Assembly: GCF_000379085.1 (NCBI RefSeq)
Contig: NZ_KB905378.1
Span: 653,075 to 717,074, forward strand
Length of the DNA: 64,000 nucleotides
Direction: 5' to 3'
From: Halomicrobium katesii DSM 19301
Lineage (GTDB): Archaea; Halobacteriota; Halobacteria; Halobacteriales; Haloarculaceae
Positions within the stretch are counted from its first letter, which is position 1, and each line of letters opens with the position of its first letter. The translations under genes were made by a program, and so were the position numbers. The notes beneath the pieces are model-generated. The model was given only the letters and a program-made list of their open reading frames with translations. It made no database searches and was not told where the DNA came from. Below, piece after piece: positions 8,321-17,719 of this stretch.

Positions 8321-8533
8321 CACTCTGCCTGTGGCAGTTCCACTGCCACGCCGTCCTCGCGTGTCGCTTCGCTCCCGCTCACTCTACCTGTGGCAGTTCC
8401 ACTGCCACACCGTCCTCGCGTGTCGCTTCGCTCCCGCTCACTCTACCTGTGGCAGTTCCACTGCCACACCGTCCTCGCGTGTCGCTTCGCTCCCGCTCAC
8501 TCTACCTGTGGCAGTTCCACTGCCACACCGTCC
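8321..8533. repeat. 59-bp tandem repeat copying the 3' end of the aminopeptidase gene
   Basis: Units begin at 8321, 8380, 8439 and 8498 with an exact 59-base period; the last is the real gene end. Each unit holds about 37 bases of the gene's last codons including TGA plus a 22-base spacer containing GAGCGAAGCGA. Each also contains a perfect inverted repeat GTGGCAGT-TCC-ACTGCCAC that could act as a terminator hairpin. Only one or two bases differ between units, so expansion is recent. Confidence 0.9.
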
Positions 8534-9447
8534 GCGAACACGGTCGGCTCTCGCAAGATGCCGTCGAGGTGGATCGGCGCGGTCGTGTCCCCGCCGATCG
8601 CGTGGTCGTCGCCGATGGCGATGTGGACGGTGCCGCCGGCCTTCTCGTCCAGCAGCACCGAGCCGACGAGATCCCGGACGGCGACGTTGGTCCCGATCCC
8701 GAGTTCGGCGAGGTTGTAGGCGGCGTCACCGACGGTTTCGGCGGCCTCTTCGATCTGCTGGCGGACGGCGTCGTCGCCGATCTCGGTGACGAGCCCGTCC
8801 TCGACGGTGAACTCCAGCAGTTCCCCCTCCAGTTGGCCGTGGGGCATCATGGTCCCGTCGACGACGAAGGTGCCGTCGGCGGTCGTCGGGCTACAGAACA
8901 CCTCGCCGGCCGGGAGATTCGACATCTCGCCGGGCTTGTGGACGATGCCGGTGTCGAGTTGCCACTCGCGGTCGCCCAGCCCGAAGGTGATGTCGGTCCC
9001 CTGGGGAGAAGTGACTCGGATCTCGTCGGCATCGTCGACCTGTGCGAGGACGTCTCGACAGTGGCCCGCGATCGCCTCGTAGTCGGCGTCCAGCCCCATC
9101 AGGAACACGCCTTCGGTGATTCCGGGGAGCGTCGCGATCCGGGCACCGGCCTCGTTGGCCTCGCTGCGGGCCTGCGTGTGGCTCAGACTCTTGGTCGTCG
9201 GCGCGAGCACGACATCCGCGCCGGCCATCGCGGCGGCGACCGGTTCGGGTGGCTCCTCGCCGTGTTGCTCGCCCGGCGGGTACCGGAGGAAGACGGTGTC
9301 GTCGCTGATCTCGCTGGCGACGCGGTACAGCGCCTCGCCGATGGCCGTGCGCTTCTCGTCGGTGACGACGGCACAGGACTCCGTCGACTGGAGGTTCAGA
9401 CACTGCTCGACCGCGGTTCGGGCCGGCTTTCGGAGCGACGAGTTCAT
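8497..9447 (-). CDS. Leucyl aminopeptidase, thermophilic metalloprotease (M29)-like
   Basis: 316 residues. C-terminal half carries the metal ligands expected for M29 peptidases: an Asn/Glu in YNLAELGIGTN, His in GGTVHIAIG, and HLD in APIHLDGIL. The N-terminal half (TEGVFLMGLDADYEAIA) also fits the archaeal branch of the family. Predicted soluble exopeptidase. The gene's last 12 codons are duplicated three times downstream as a 59-bp repeat. Confidence 0.85.
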   Translation of the reverse strand: MNSSLRKPARTAVEQCLNLQSTESCAVVTDEKRTAIGEALYRVASEISDDTVFLRYPPGEQHGEEPPEPVAAAMAGADVVLAPTTKSLSHTQARSEANEAGARIATLPGITEGVFLMGLDADYEAIAGHCRDVLAQVDDADEIRVTSPQGTDITFGLGDREWQLDTGIVHKPGEMSNLPAGEVFCSPTTADGTFVVDGTMMPHGQLEGELLEFTVEDGLVTEIGDDAVRQQIEEAAETVGDAAYNLAELGIGTNVAVRDLVGSVLLDEKAGGTVHIAIGDDHAIGGDTTAPIHLDGILREPTVFADGVAVELPQVE

Positions 9448-9570
9448 GCACGGTAGTGGCCGCCCGACCCACCTAAAGGTACCCGGCCGCGAACAGGGTA
9501 CTCCGAAGCGAGTACGTTTCTATCACTAACAATCATAAAGAATATGGTCGCCACCGGCGAACCTCCGTGT

Positions 9571-10653
9571 ATGCTCCGCGTGGGCATCAACGGCTTTGGC
9601 ACCATCGGGAAACGGGTCGCCGACGCCGTTCGTGCACAACCAGATATGACGGTCGCCGGAGTCGCCAAACGAACGCCCGACTACGAGGCCGAGATCGCTC
9701 GTGATCGGGGCTACTCGCTTTTTGCCGCCGCAGAGACGACGCCGTTTACTGCGGCCGGAATCGACGTTGCAGGCCAGGTCCGCCAGCTCGTGGCTGCGAG
9801 CGACGTCGTCGTCGACGCGACGCCGGCCGGCGTCGGCGAGCGAAACCGCGCGCTGTACGAGGAGTTAGAGACGCCAGCGATCTACCAGGGCGGCGAAGAC
9901 GCGAGCGTCGCGCCGGTCAGCTTCAACGCCAGGGCGAACTACGACGAGGCGGTCGGTGCCGACGCCGTCCGCGTCGTCTCGTGTAACACGACCGGGCTGT
10001 CACGCGTCCTGGCACCGCTGGAGGAACGCTACGGGATCGAGAAGGTGCGCGCGACGCTGGTCCGACGCGGCGGCGACCCCTCACAGACCGGACGCGGACC
10101 GATCAACGACACGCTGCCGGACCCCGTCTCGATCCCGTCCCACCACGCGCCGGACGTCAAGACGGTCTTCCCGGAGCTGTCGATCGACACCATGGGCATG
10201 AAGGTGCCCGCGACGCTGATGCACACCCACGCGATCAACCTCACGCTCCGGGCGACGCCCACCGCCGAGGACGTTCGCGATCTGCTGACCGCCGAGGGGC
10301 GACTGCTGGTGATCCCGGAGCGGCTGGGTATCGACGGCGCGGGCAAGCTCAAAGAGTACACCCGTGACGCGGGCCGCCCCCGCGGCGACGTGTGGGAGAA
10401 CTGCATCTGGGCCGAGTCCCTGACCGTCGAACCCCTGTCGGACGGCCGCGCGGACTGCTACCTGTTCCAGGCGATCCACCAGGAGGCCGACGTGGTCCCC
10501 GAAAACGTCGACGCCATCCGGGCGATCGCCGGCCTCGCCGACGGCCCCGAGAGCGTCGAGCGCACCGACGAGGCCCTGGGGATCGGCTGCGGGCTCGCGG
10601 GGATAGAGCCCGACACGACCGCGCCGGCCCGCGACGCGGCGAGCGACGACTGA
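9571..10653 (+). CDS. gapB: Type II glyceraldehyde-3-phosphate dehydrogenase, phosphorylating
   Basis: 360 residues. Rossmann motif [17 protein letters not shown] at 4-20, catalytic cysteine 138 in [11 protein letters not shown], and the archaeal type II blocks [13 protein letters not shown] and [10 protein letters not shown]. Reversibly converts glyceraldehyde-3-phosphate to 1,3-bisphosphoglycerate; in haloarchaea the type II enzyme serves gluconeogenesis. The partner phosphoglycerate kinase is about 6 kb away. Start at 9571 is preferred over an in-frame ATG at 9544 because the AT-rich box ATCATAAAGA lies about 35 bases before 9571 and the extra nine residues are not conserved in the family. 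The TGA stop is directly followed by a palindromic element. Confidence 0.93.
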   Translation: MLRVGINGFGTIGKRVADAVRAQPDMTVAGVAKRTPDYEAEIARDRGYSLFAAAETTPFTAAGIDVAGQVRQLVAASDVVVDATPAGVGERNRALYEELETPAIYQGGEDASVAPVSFNARANYDEAVGADAVRVVSCNTTGLSRVLAPLEERYGIEKVRATLVRRGGDPSQTGRGPINDTLPDPVSIPSHHAPDVKTVFPELSIDTMGMKVPATLMHTHAINLTLRATPTAEDVRDLLTAEGRLLVIPERLGIDGAGKLKEYTRDAGRPRGDVWENCIWAESLTVEPLSDGRADCYLFQAIHQEADVVPENVDAIRAIAGLADGPESVERTDEALGIGCGLAGIEPDTTAPARDAASDD

Positions 10654-10654
10654 T

Positions 10655-10731
10655 ACGGATTATTGTAGCGATTTACCGGTGATCGTCTACTCCGTGGCGA
10701 CGATCACCGGTAAGCAACTACAATAAACCGT
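10655..10731. mobile_element. Palindromic MITE-like element, family 1 copy A
   Basis: 77 bases with terminal inverted repeats ACGGnTTATTGTAG / CTACAATAAACCGT flanked by AT on both sides. An inner perfect stem TTACCGGTGATCGTC / GACGATCACCGGTAA surrounds a short loop. It starts two bases after the gapB stop. Removing it plus one AT leaves CTGATGAGAC, matching the empty-site pattern of the other copies. It may double as a terminator. Confidence 0.8.
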
Positions 10732-10803
10732 ATGAGACTGCCGGCAGTCACTTCGAGACTCGCCACTGAGGTCGCGAGACCGTTCACGGACAGGGCAGTA
10801 CGC

Positions 10804-11292
10804 TCAGAGCCGGTGGAACTCGATCTCGCCCGACTCGGTGTCGAGGACGGCGACGTGCAGCGGTTCTGGTGCGGCCTCGATCGGGACGCCACCGGGGTTG
10901 ATCCGGACGGTGCCCGCGTGTTCTTCGAGCACGCGCTCGTGGGTGTGCCCGTGGAGGACGTAGTCGTAGTTGCCACACTCGACCAGCGCGTCGACGATCG
11001 CGGGGCTGGTGCCGTGGTAGACGGCCACCTCGACCCCGTCCAGAGTCAGCTCACCCATCTCACCGAGGTAGGTGCCGAACGCGTCGATCTGGGCGGCGAG
11101 TGCCCACTCGCCGTCGTTGTTCCCCCGGACCGCGTAGAAGTCGAACGCTCGCTCGAAGGGGGCAGCCGAGAACGGGGCGACGAAGTCACCGCAGTGGACG
11201 ACGGCGTCGACGCCGACGGCGTCGAACTGCTCGATCGCTGCCGCGACGAGATCCGTGTCGTCGTGCGTGTCCGAGACGATCCCAACGTGCAT
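10804..11292 (-). CDS. MJ0936-type metallophosphoesterase (phosphodiesterase)
   Basis: 162 residues of the YfcE/MJ0936 calcineurin-like family. Metal motifs: SDTHDD (7-12, D-x-H), CGDF (35-38), RGNND (GDxxx-GNxD), YHGTSP and HGHTH near the C-terminus. Hydrolyses phosphodiesters with Mn or Ni in characterised relatives; physiological substrate unknown. ATG at 11292 fits the family length; longer ORF upstream lacks homology-like features. Confidence 0.92.
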   Translation of the reverse strand: MHVGIVSDTHDDTDLVAAAIEQFDAVGVDAVVHCGDFVAPFSAAPFERAFDFYAVRGNNDGEWALAAQIDAFGTYLGEMGELTLDGVEVAVYHGTSPAIVDALVECGNYDYVLHGHTHERVLEEHAGTVRINPGGVPIEAAPEPLHVAVLDTESGEIEFHRL

Positions 11293-11705
11293 ACAGACAG
11301 GCGACGCCGGACCCCCATATTCGTACCGGCTACAGAACCGGGCCATAGAACCGAGCGATCGAACAGCTAACTCTATTCCGAGTTCATTGTTTACTTGTTT
11401 CTGTACAAGAAATTTAACAGTCGGCGACGTATTCCCAGGTATGAGACGCCCTTCGACCGGCCGTGACAGGACCGACGGTCTCGACGCAACGTCAGACACC
11501 ACCGCCGGCGACGTGCCGCGGAGAGAGGACGGCGACTGGGCGGCGCGTCACGGCCGCACGCGTCGCACCTGAGCGGTCCAGCGCTGTTGGCACGAACCAG
11601 TCCACCCACCACTCACCCCCCACCATTCTCTCTTTCAGTTCGCGAGCGATCGGACAATGAGAATGTCCCCGAAGACGCGCCGCAGACGACCGTTCACGAG
11701 AAGGA
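11293..11705. other. 413-base intergenic region, no confident gene
   Basis: Contains the promoter area of the phosphodiesterase gene (minus-strand GAATATGG about 30 bases before the ATG). A TTTAACA box at about 11412 precedes an ATG at 11441 that opens a 43-codon plus-strand ORF ending at 11572. Its Arg/Thr-rich composition does not look like a folded protein, so I do not call it. Confidence 0.4.
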
Positions 11706-12881
11706 TCACCGCGTGACGACCCGAGCGAGCGCCTCGGGATCGTCGACGACCGACAGCACCTTCGTATCGTCGTCCCGGACGAGACGCACCGTCCCAAAGT
11801 CGTTCGAGAAGAACGTACTCGCGATTCCGGACCCGGCCCGGACGTCTGCGATTTCGTGACGGGCGACGCTCCATTGCGGCGCGTCCAGTCTGCGGTCGTA
11901 CGCGACAACCACGTCGCCGTAGACGCGATACTCGACCGCCCCGTACGCGAGACGCGCGACGGGAATCTCCAGGACCGCGCGGCCCGCGACGAGCGCGACG
12001 ACGGTCGAGACGGCGGCGACGAGACCGAACCAGAGGCCGACGCCGACGGAGACGAGCGCGACGAGGAACCCGTACGGCGGGAGCAGCGCCAGGAGCACCC
12101 CGAGTCCGAGCGCGTGCAGGACGACGCCGCGATCGTCGGTCCCCACCACCGTGATCGGCTCACCGTCGGGGACCGTGATTGGGTCGTCCGCCTCGACCTC
12201 CGGCTGCGCACCGTCGTCAGTCGTAGACATCACGTCGAGGACGTCTGCGACGAGCTTCGCCGCGACCACGACCGCGAGCGTCGCCGTGAGTCCGACGCCC
12301 GCCGAGTCGGCGCCGGCACCGGCGATCGGGAGCAGGAACCCCGCGATGACGACGGCCATCCACCGGCGCCTCGAGAACGTCGACAGCGCGGAGTGGTGCT
12401 CGTACCGCTTCGCACGGACGAATTCGGACAGCGTCCCCGCGTGTCGGACGACGACGATCACCGCGCCGACAGCGACGCCGGGGAGCACGAGTCCTGCGAG
12501 CGAGCCAGACGATCTCGCGTACCCCCACACCAGTATCGCGACGACCCCGAGTCCGAACAGGACCCAGCCGGCGTTCAAGGCGAACGGGAGGTTCCGGGGA
12601 TAGATCGGCGGCAACCAGTCCACGAGGGTCACGCTGCCGCGTTTCTCACGGAGGCGCTCCAGTGGCACCTGGATGCCGTAGAAGTCGTCGTCGACAGGCC
12701 GCGTCGCGAACAGTGCCTCGACTGACGAACGGGTGACGTACGCGACGGCCTCTATCCAGTAGAGCACGAGCACCGGGAACAGTGCCCAGTCGAACGCGAA
12801 GACGCCGACGAGCGGCACGGCGTTCACCAGGAGAGCCAGTGCGACGGTCGAACGCCTGTGCGTCGGATTATCCGCCACCAT
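11706..12881 (-). CDS. DUF6498-like polytopic membrane protein
   Basis: 391 residues. Hydrophobic segments at about 13-45 (ALLVNAVPLVGVFAFDWALF, then VLVLYWIEAVAYV), 103-120, 129-148, 175-215 and 255-300. A YWIEA motif in the second segment is typical of DUF6498 proteins. The C-terminal about 90 residues form a soluble PH-like/beta domain ending RVVTR. It sits convergent in position but same strand, 154 bases downstream of the halocin C8-like precursor, making it a candidate immunity or export partner (inference). Confidence 0.75.
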   Translation of the reverse strand: MVADNPTHRRSTVALALLVNAVPLVGVFAFDWALFPVLVLYWIEAVAYVTRSSVEALFATRPVDDDFYGIQVPLERLREKRGSVTLVDWLPPIYPRNLPFALNAGWVLFGLGVVAILVWGYARSSGSLAGLVLPGVAVGAVIVVVRHAGTLSEFVRAKRYEHHSALSTFSRRRWMAVVIAGFLLPIAGAGADSAGVGLTATLAVVVAAKLVADVLDVMSTTDDGAQPEVEADDPITVPDGEPITVVGTDDRGVVLHALGLGVLLALLPPYGFLVALVSVGVGLWFGLVAAVSTVVALVAGRAVLEIPVARLAYGAVEYRVYGDVVVAYDRRLDAPQWSVARHEIADVRAGSGIASTFFSNDFGTVRLVRDDDTKVLSVVDDPEALARVVTR

Positions 12882-13035
12882 GCGACAATGTTCGTTTATT
12901 CAATATGATAAACTTATCGAGACGAGACTGCATCGAGCGCCGGACGGCGAATCCGGTGCTGGCCCTGACGAACCGGCGGGACAGCGAAGCGGGAGTCGCC
13001 ACGGTGGCGGCTACTCGCCCACAGCGTCGGAGGTG

Positions 13036-15042
13036 TCAGCAGAATCCTGCCTGTGTCGGGTAGGTGTCCGAGCTACAGATGTCCTTTGCGTCCGGTAGCG
13101 CGGAGATAGTGAGCGAACAGATCGCGCCACCCAGGACCGCACACGGCACCGTCCCGAGGCCGAGCGTCGTCAGCGAGAACGCGCCACAGAACGCGGCGAC
13201 GCCGTACCCGCAGAGCCCGACGTCCAGCGATAGTCGGATGAACGCGACACAGGCGCCACAGTCGTAGTTCTCGTCACCGATGGCCTCGAACACGCCGCTC
13301 CCGACGAGAGAGATCATCGACGAGTACCCGGTGATCCTGAGCTTCCACAGGGCCTTGATTTTGAAGTCGTCGATGAACTTGGTCGCGAGCGACTGGAAGG
13401 AGTTGATCGTGTTCGCGACGATCTTGCCACCCGTCACCGCGATCTCGGACGAGGACACGTCGGCGTACTCGATGGCTTCCGCCAGATAGTCGGCACTAAC
13501 GTCCTGGATGCCGTCAGCGACGTCCTTCAGGCCGTCGTAGATATCACCGATCCAGTCGCCCCAGGGGATGGTGGGGATCCAGTCGCCTTGCGTCTCGGGT
13601 TGGGTCGTCTCGGGCGCGTCGAACTCGTACGTCTCCGTCGAGAGGCCGGCGGCAGCCGTCGAGAGAGAGCCGACCTCAAGCGTGTCGTGACGGAACTGTT
13701 CGATGTTACCGGCGTCGTTGCGCCACTGGTAGGTGTTCTTGCCGGCGACGACGTCGTCGGTGTCGTGGCGCTTCGTGACGCTGACCGCGCCCTCGTCACC
13801 CGTTTCGAGGTCGGTGAGTTTGAAGGTCACCGAATCGACCGGGTCGGTCGCCGTGTCGGAGGTGATCGTGTAGAGACCGTCGGCGTCGTGCCGGATTCGT
13901 CCCTCCACCGCCGACGCGAGCTGGTCGTAGGCATCGAGACGCTCGAATTTGGCGGCCATCTGGAGTCTCGCCGAGGACTGCGCGCTCTCGTAGGCCATGT
14001 AGTCGAACGACACGGTCATCCGCGCGATGCCGACCGACGTGACGTCGCCGAAGTACTGAATCCGTTCGGTCTCGCCGGCAGCGACGGTGACCGTCGGGTT
14101 CTTGTGGACTTCTTCCTCGTAGATGAACGCCTCCGTCGACTCGGTGCTGAACTCGACCGAGCGGTTCTCGGGGGCCGTACAGACCACGCGCTTGGACTCG
14201 GGGACGATTTCGACGGTCGCGCCGCTCTCGTGTTCGATACGCTCGACGCGCCCGTCGTAGCGCGCGGTCGTCCCGCGCTGGGTCGAGTAGGCACTGACGC
14301 TGCCGTCTTCGACGCTCGCGTGGGCGTGGTCGCTGTCCGCGTCGCCCGACACCTCGACGGTGACGCCCCGTCCGTCTCCGGAAATCTCCATCTCGCCGGG
14401 GAGCGAGGCCGGCAGTGCGTCGTCGGGTGCGAGTTTCTGGCCGTCCCTGCGGACCCAGACCCGGTCGGAGGCGTCGAAGTACGTGAGTTCCCCCGCGTAC
14501 GAGATGTCGGTTCGTCCATTGATGGTCCCGCGGACGGTGCGAGCGTTCGGCTTCTCGAGTTCGTCGTCGGCTTCGACACGCCCGCTGGCGGAGATGTCGA
14601 CGTCGACGTGGCCCGGCGCGATGACGGTGAGTGTCTGCTGGGGGAACGCGTCGGGGTCGACGGAGTCGCCGTCGACGACGACCTCCGCCCCGCCGGAGAC
14701 GTCGAGTTCGGTGAACTCACCGGAGAAATCGTATGCGTGTGTCTCCCCCTCGATCGTGGCGGTGGCCGTGCCAGCGTCGAGGGATTCGCTCGGAGCGTCG
14801 GTCGCGGAGACGAGTCCGGTGACGGAGAACGTGTAACTGGCCTCACCGCTCGCACGGATGGAGACGCTTCGCGTGACCTCACTGGCAGCGAGCGAGGGTG
14901 TGCCGCGTTCAGTGATATCGTTGAGACTCGCGTCGGACGCGGCACCAGCCGTGGAAGCACCGATTGCGGTCGCACCGGCGACAGCCATCCCTCGGAGGAC
15001 TTCGCGTCGAGACTTGTTCTGATTGTTGTCGTCTGACGACAT
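13036..15042 (-). CDS. Tat-exported precursor with C-terminal halocin C8-like cysteine-rich domain
   Basis: 668 residues. Twin-arginine signal with RR at 12-13 (SRREVLRGMAVAG) and Ala-rich cleavage region about 30-35. Residues 40-470 are beta-rich and acidic without recognised domain; 500-580 are amphipathic/helical. The last 76 residues (593-668) hold eight cysteines (DCGAC, GLC, AFC, VPC, AIC, DIC, GFC) in a hydrophobic Gly/Ala/Leu-rich setting, and the gene ends GFC. Mature halocin C8 is also 76 residues, Cys-rich, at the C-terminus of a Tat-exported precursor whose N-terminal part acts as immunity protein. This precursor is much longer than ProC8. A strongly A/T-rich promoter (TATATTATTC) precedes the ATG. 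Confidence 0.8.
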   Translation of the reverse strand: MSSDDNNQNKSRREVLRGMAVAGATAIGASTAGAASDASLNDITERGTPSLAASEVTRSVSIRASGEASYTFSVTGLVSATDAPSESLDAGTATATIEGETHAYDFSGEFTELDVSGGAEVVVDGDSVDPDAFPQQTLTVIAPGHVDVDISASGRVEADDELEKPNARTVRGTINGRTDISYAGELTYFDASDRVWVRRDGQKLAPDDALPASLPGEMEISGDGRGVTVEVSGDADSDHAHASVEDGSVSAYSTQRGTTARYDGRVERIEHESGATVEIVPESKRVVCTAPENRSVEFSTESTEAFIYEEEVHKNPTVTVAAGETERIQYFGDVTSVGIARMTVSFDYMAYESAQSSARLQMAAKFERLDAYDQLASAVEGRIRHDADGLYTITSDTATDPVDSVTFKLTDLETGDEGAVSVTKRHDTDDVVAGKNTYQWRNDAGNIEQFRHDTLEVGSLSTAAAGLSTETYEFDAPETTQPETQGDWIPTIPWGDWIGDIYDGLKDVADGIQDVSADYLAEAIEYADVSSSEIAVTGGKIVANTINSFQSLATKFIDDFKIKALWKLRITGYSSMISLVGSGVFEAIGDENYDCGACVAFIRLSLDVGLCGYGVAAFCGAFSLTTLGLGTVPCAVLGGAICSLTISALPDAKDICSSDTYPTQAGFC

Positions 15043-15170
15043 ACAATACCAACTTTTTCCACTGAATAATATAGTTTGGTATTAATATTCTAATAAGAAT
15101 AATTAATCGGGCAGGACGCCAGCGGGTGACGCCCCTCCGAGGACCGATCGTCGGCACCGCCTCCGAACGG

Positions 15171-16211
15171 CTACGGGCCCTGGTCGAGGAGTGACTCGAC
15201 GAGGGAGCGCTGACTCGCGACGAAGCGCTCGGCTCGCGGTCCCGACCAGTACGGCGCCCACGAGAGCGACGCGACGGTCGACAGCAGGAGGTACAGACGG
15301 CGTCGCCGCCGGAAGGCCTCGTCGGTGGCCAGCGAGCGTCGATCGCGGTACCCTTCGTGGAGCGACGCTCTCACACGCTGTCGTTTGTCACTCCCCAGCG
15401 GTGCCCATCCCGAGCAGTACTGTTCGGTCACGGCGAGTTCGAACTCGTCGTGGACGCTCCGTGCACCGCCCCAGTCAAGCACCGCGCGGACCCGACCCGC
15501 GCCCTCGTCGACCACGACGTTCCGCGGCTGGTAGTCGTAATGAGCGAGGACCGGATCAACGGCCGGAAGCTCCGGGAGCTCACTGTCGAGGACTGACTGG
15601 ACCGTCGACGCCAGCCCGTCCAGTCGCGTGTCCCCCTCGGTTTCCGCGGCGAGTTCCCGGAGCCACGACTGCCACGAGCCAGCCGGGTCAGTCACGGTGA
15701 GCGTCCCGTCGTCGACGGTGATCGGACCGAACCCGGACACCGGTCCGCAGTCGTGCAGTGCCGCCAGGTGGCGCCCGGCCTGCCGGACGATGTCGTCGAG
15801 TATCCCATCGGGCCACCCGGTGTCCCCGTTCTCCCGAGCGCTCGCCCGCGTGGGGGATCCACCCTCGACGTGCTCCATCACGAACGACGGAGCCGGCAGG
15901 TCGTCGGGTTGCAGGTGACTGCCATACACGTCGGGGACCGGGATCGAGGTGTGGTCGGCGACGTACCGGAGCAGTGCGGGCTCCCGACGGAGTCCCGTCG
16001 CGTCGCCCTCCACAGCGGCCTTGAACACGACGGTCCGCCGGTCACCCTCCTGGTCTCGGACGCCCACACGATACGTCGTCGCCGACCCGGTGCGCAACGG
16101 CTCCGCGTCCAGCACCTCACACTCGATGCCGGCGGCGGCGACCATCAGCGCAATCATCTGTTCGGAGAACGGGTCCGGATCCCGTTCCCGGAGCGACGAC
16201 GGTTCTCTCAT
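15171..16211 (-). CDS. Aminoglycoside-phosphotransferase (APH) family kinase
   Basis: 346 residues, protein-kinase-like fold. Catalytic loop HYDYQPRN (H-x-D-x4-N) at about 234-241, metal motif DWGG in VRAVLDWGGAR, and N-lobe Lys in RTVVFKAAVEG. Probably phosphorylates a small metabolite; antibiotic resistance is not implied by the fold. The ATG at 16211 (MREPSSLRER) is chosen because a minus-strand TTTTACAC box lies about 25 bases upstream; the longer ORF continues into that promoter. Confidence 0.85.
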   Translation of the reverse strand: MREPSSLRERDPDPFSEQMIALMVAAAGIECEVLDAEPLRTGSATTYRVGVRDQEGDRRTVVFKAAVEGDATGLRREPALLRYVADHTSIPVPDVYGSHLQPDDLPAPSFVMEHVEGGSPTRASARENGDTGWPDGILDDIVRQAGRHLAALHDCGPVSGFGPITVDDGTLTVTDPAGSWQSWLRELAAETEGDTRLDGLASTVQSVLDSELPELPAVDPVLAHYDYQPRNVVVDEGAGRVRAVLDWGGARSVHDEFELAVTEQYCSGWAPLGSDKRQRVRASLHEGYRDRRSLATDEAFRRRRRLYLLLSTVASLSWAPYWSGPRAERFVASQRSLVESLLDQGP

Positions 16212-16376
16212 GGGCAAATAGTGTAAAACTACAGTCAAAAAGATGTCGGATAGATCTCCCGGCGACGCTGGGCTCTGGTCTGACGTCATCGCTGCCACGT
16301 GACGCGACACCGATAGTCGCGCGCGTCATCGAGAACAGCGATGATCGAAAGCGACGCGATCCCCAGACCGAGCGCC

Positions 16377-17594
16377 TCAGTCCTCGCGCTGGAGGACCTC
16401 GACGCCGATCAGTGATGCCCCGGTGAGCGCGCGGATGTACGCCCCGCCTGCGATCGAGACGTGGCCGAAGTCGTCCTCGCTCATGCCGTACATCTCGATC
16501 GCCCGGGAGGTGTCGCCGCCACCGACCACCGAGAAGCAATCGGTCTCGGCGATCGCTTCCAGCACCGACACGGTCCCGACGGAGAAGCGCTCTTCCTCGA
16601 AGACACCCAGCGCACCCTTCACGAAGACGGCCTCCGAGTCCCGGACCACGTCGGCGTAGCCCTCGGCGGTATCGCTACCCACGTCCATGAACGAGACCGT
16701 CTTCTCGTCGATGTCGGCCACGTTCGTCTCGGCGCGGTCGCCGTCCTCGTCGGCGTAGGCCATGTCCGTCGCCAGCGTGATCTTCTCGCGGTTCTCTTCG
16801 AGGATCCGCTCGATCAGCTCGTGGTTGTCCGCCCACTGGGAGTCGTAGAGATCGAGGTCGGGATCGAGGTCGAAGCCCACGGGCGCGCCGTCGGCCCGCA
16901 AGAACAGTTCGCCCGCGATCCCGCCCAGCAGGAAGTCGTCGACCGTGTCGCCGAGGTGGTCCATCACGTCGATCACGTCGGTCGCTTTCGTCCCGCCGAC
17001 GGCCATCGTCACCTGCCCGTCGAACTCCTTCTGTGCGATGGCGGTGTTTGCCTCGTACTCGGTCTCCATGACGCGGCCGGCGTACGCCGGGAGCACGAGC
17101 GGGAAACCCACCAGCGAGGCGTGCGAGCGGTGGGCCGCCGAGTAGGCGTCGTTGACGTATGCGTCGAACTCCGGGGCGAGCGTTCGGACGAACTCCGTCT
17201 CGGCCTTGACCTCGGGGTCTTCCTCGGGCAGTTCCTCGCCACACATCCGGGTGTTCTCCAGCAGGAGCACGTCGCCGCCGCCGAGGTCGTCGATAGCGGC
17301 CAGCGCGTCCTCGCCGAAGGTGTCGGAGACGAAGTCCACGTCACTGCCGATGTGTCCGCTCAGGATGTCGGCGTGCTGTTCGAGCGAGACGAACGTGTCT
17401 CGACCGGGGCGGCCCTGGTGGGCCATCAGCACGGTCTCGAAGCCACGGTCGGCGAGTTCCCGAACCGTCTTCGCGTGGCGTTCGAACCGGCGGTTGTCCT
17501 GCACCGCGCCGTCCTCGACCGGCGAGTTCAGGTCGAGGCGGACGAGGACGCGCTGTCCGTCTGCGAGGTCGTCGAGCGTCTGGAACGCTGCCAT
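16377..17594 (-). CDS. pgk: Phosphoglycerate kinase
   Basis: 405 residues. Catalyses 1,3-bisphosphoglycerate + ADP to 3-phosphoglycerate + ATP. Motifs: RVLVRLDLNSP near 16-26, MAHQGRPGRD, LLLENTRMCGEELP, VAVGGTKATDVIDVMD, KGALGVFE, and the nucleotide loop VVGGGDTSRA near 365-374. Single gene with its own promoter region; gapB lies about 6 kb away on the other strand, consistent with glycolysis/gluconeogenesis genes scattered in haloarchaea. Confidence 0.97.
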   Translation of the reverse strand: MAAFQTLDDLADGQRVLVRLDLNSPVEDGAVQDNRRFERHAKTVRELADRGFETVLMAHQGRPGRDTFVSLEQHADILSGHIGSDVDFVSDTFGEDALAAIDDLGGGDVLLLENTRMCGEELPEEDPEVKAETEFVRTLAPEFDAYVNDAYSAAHRSHASLVGFPLVLPAYAGRVMETEYEANTAIAQKEFDGQVTMAVGGTKATDVIDVMDHLGDTVDDFLLGGIAGELFLRADGAPVGFDLDPDLDLYDSQWADNHELIERILEENREKITLATDMAYADEDGDRAETNVADIDEKTVSFMDVGSDTAEGYADVVRDSEAVFVKGALGVFEEERFSVGTVSVLEAIAETDCFSVVGGGDTSRAIEMYGMSEDDFGHVSIAGGAYIRALTGASLIGVEVLQRED

Positions 17595-17643
17595 ACGCGA
17601 GGAGAGAGGCGTCCGGGAGAAAAAACCGCCCGATCCGTCTCAC

Positions 17644-17718
17644 ACTGTCGGCTGTCAGTCTGTGACGAATGTCGCGACCCCGTATCGCGAATTTCTCAAA
17701 ACAGTGACAGCCGGCAGT
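17644..17718. mobile_element. Palindromic MITE-like element, family 2 copy A
   Basis: About 75 bases. Right end (minus-strand reading) ACTGCCGGCTGTCACTGT matches left end ACTGTCGGCTGTCAGTCT as inverted repeat. The TGA stop of the gene at 17720 is immediately followed by TACTGCC of the element. The interior shares a block (CCCCGTA-TCGCGAA, then AAACAGTGACAGCC) with the copy at 47372. Flanks fit target CTGAT|GAGAC. Confidence 0.7.
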
Positions 17719-17719
17719 A

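Noticed and set aside
8321-8533. CRISPR-like regular repeat
   Set aside because: The 59-base period has no unique spacers; the units are tandem copies of a gene end.
11441-11572. 43-codon ORF after a TTTAACA box
   Set aside because: Composition not protein-like, no conserved feature seen.
13588-15036. Long plus-strand ORF opposite the halocin-like precursor
   Set aside because: Mirror ORF in GC-rich DNA; no recognisable domain, while the minus frame has a Tat signal and Cys motif.
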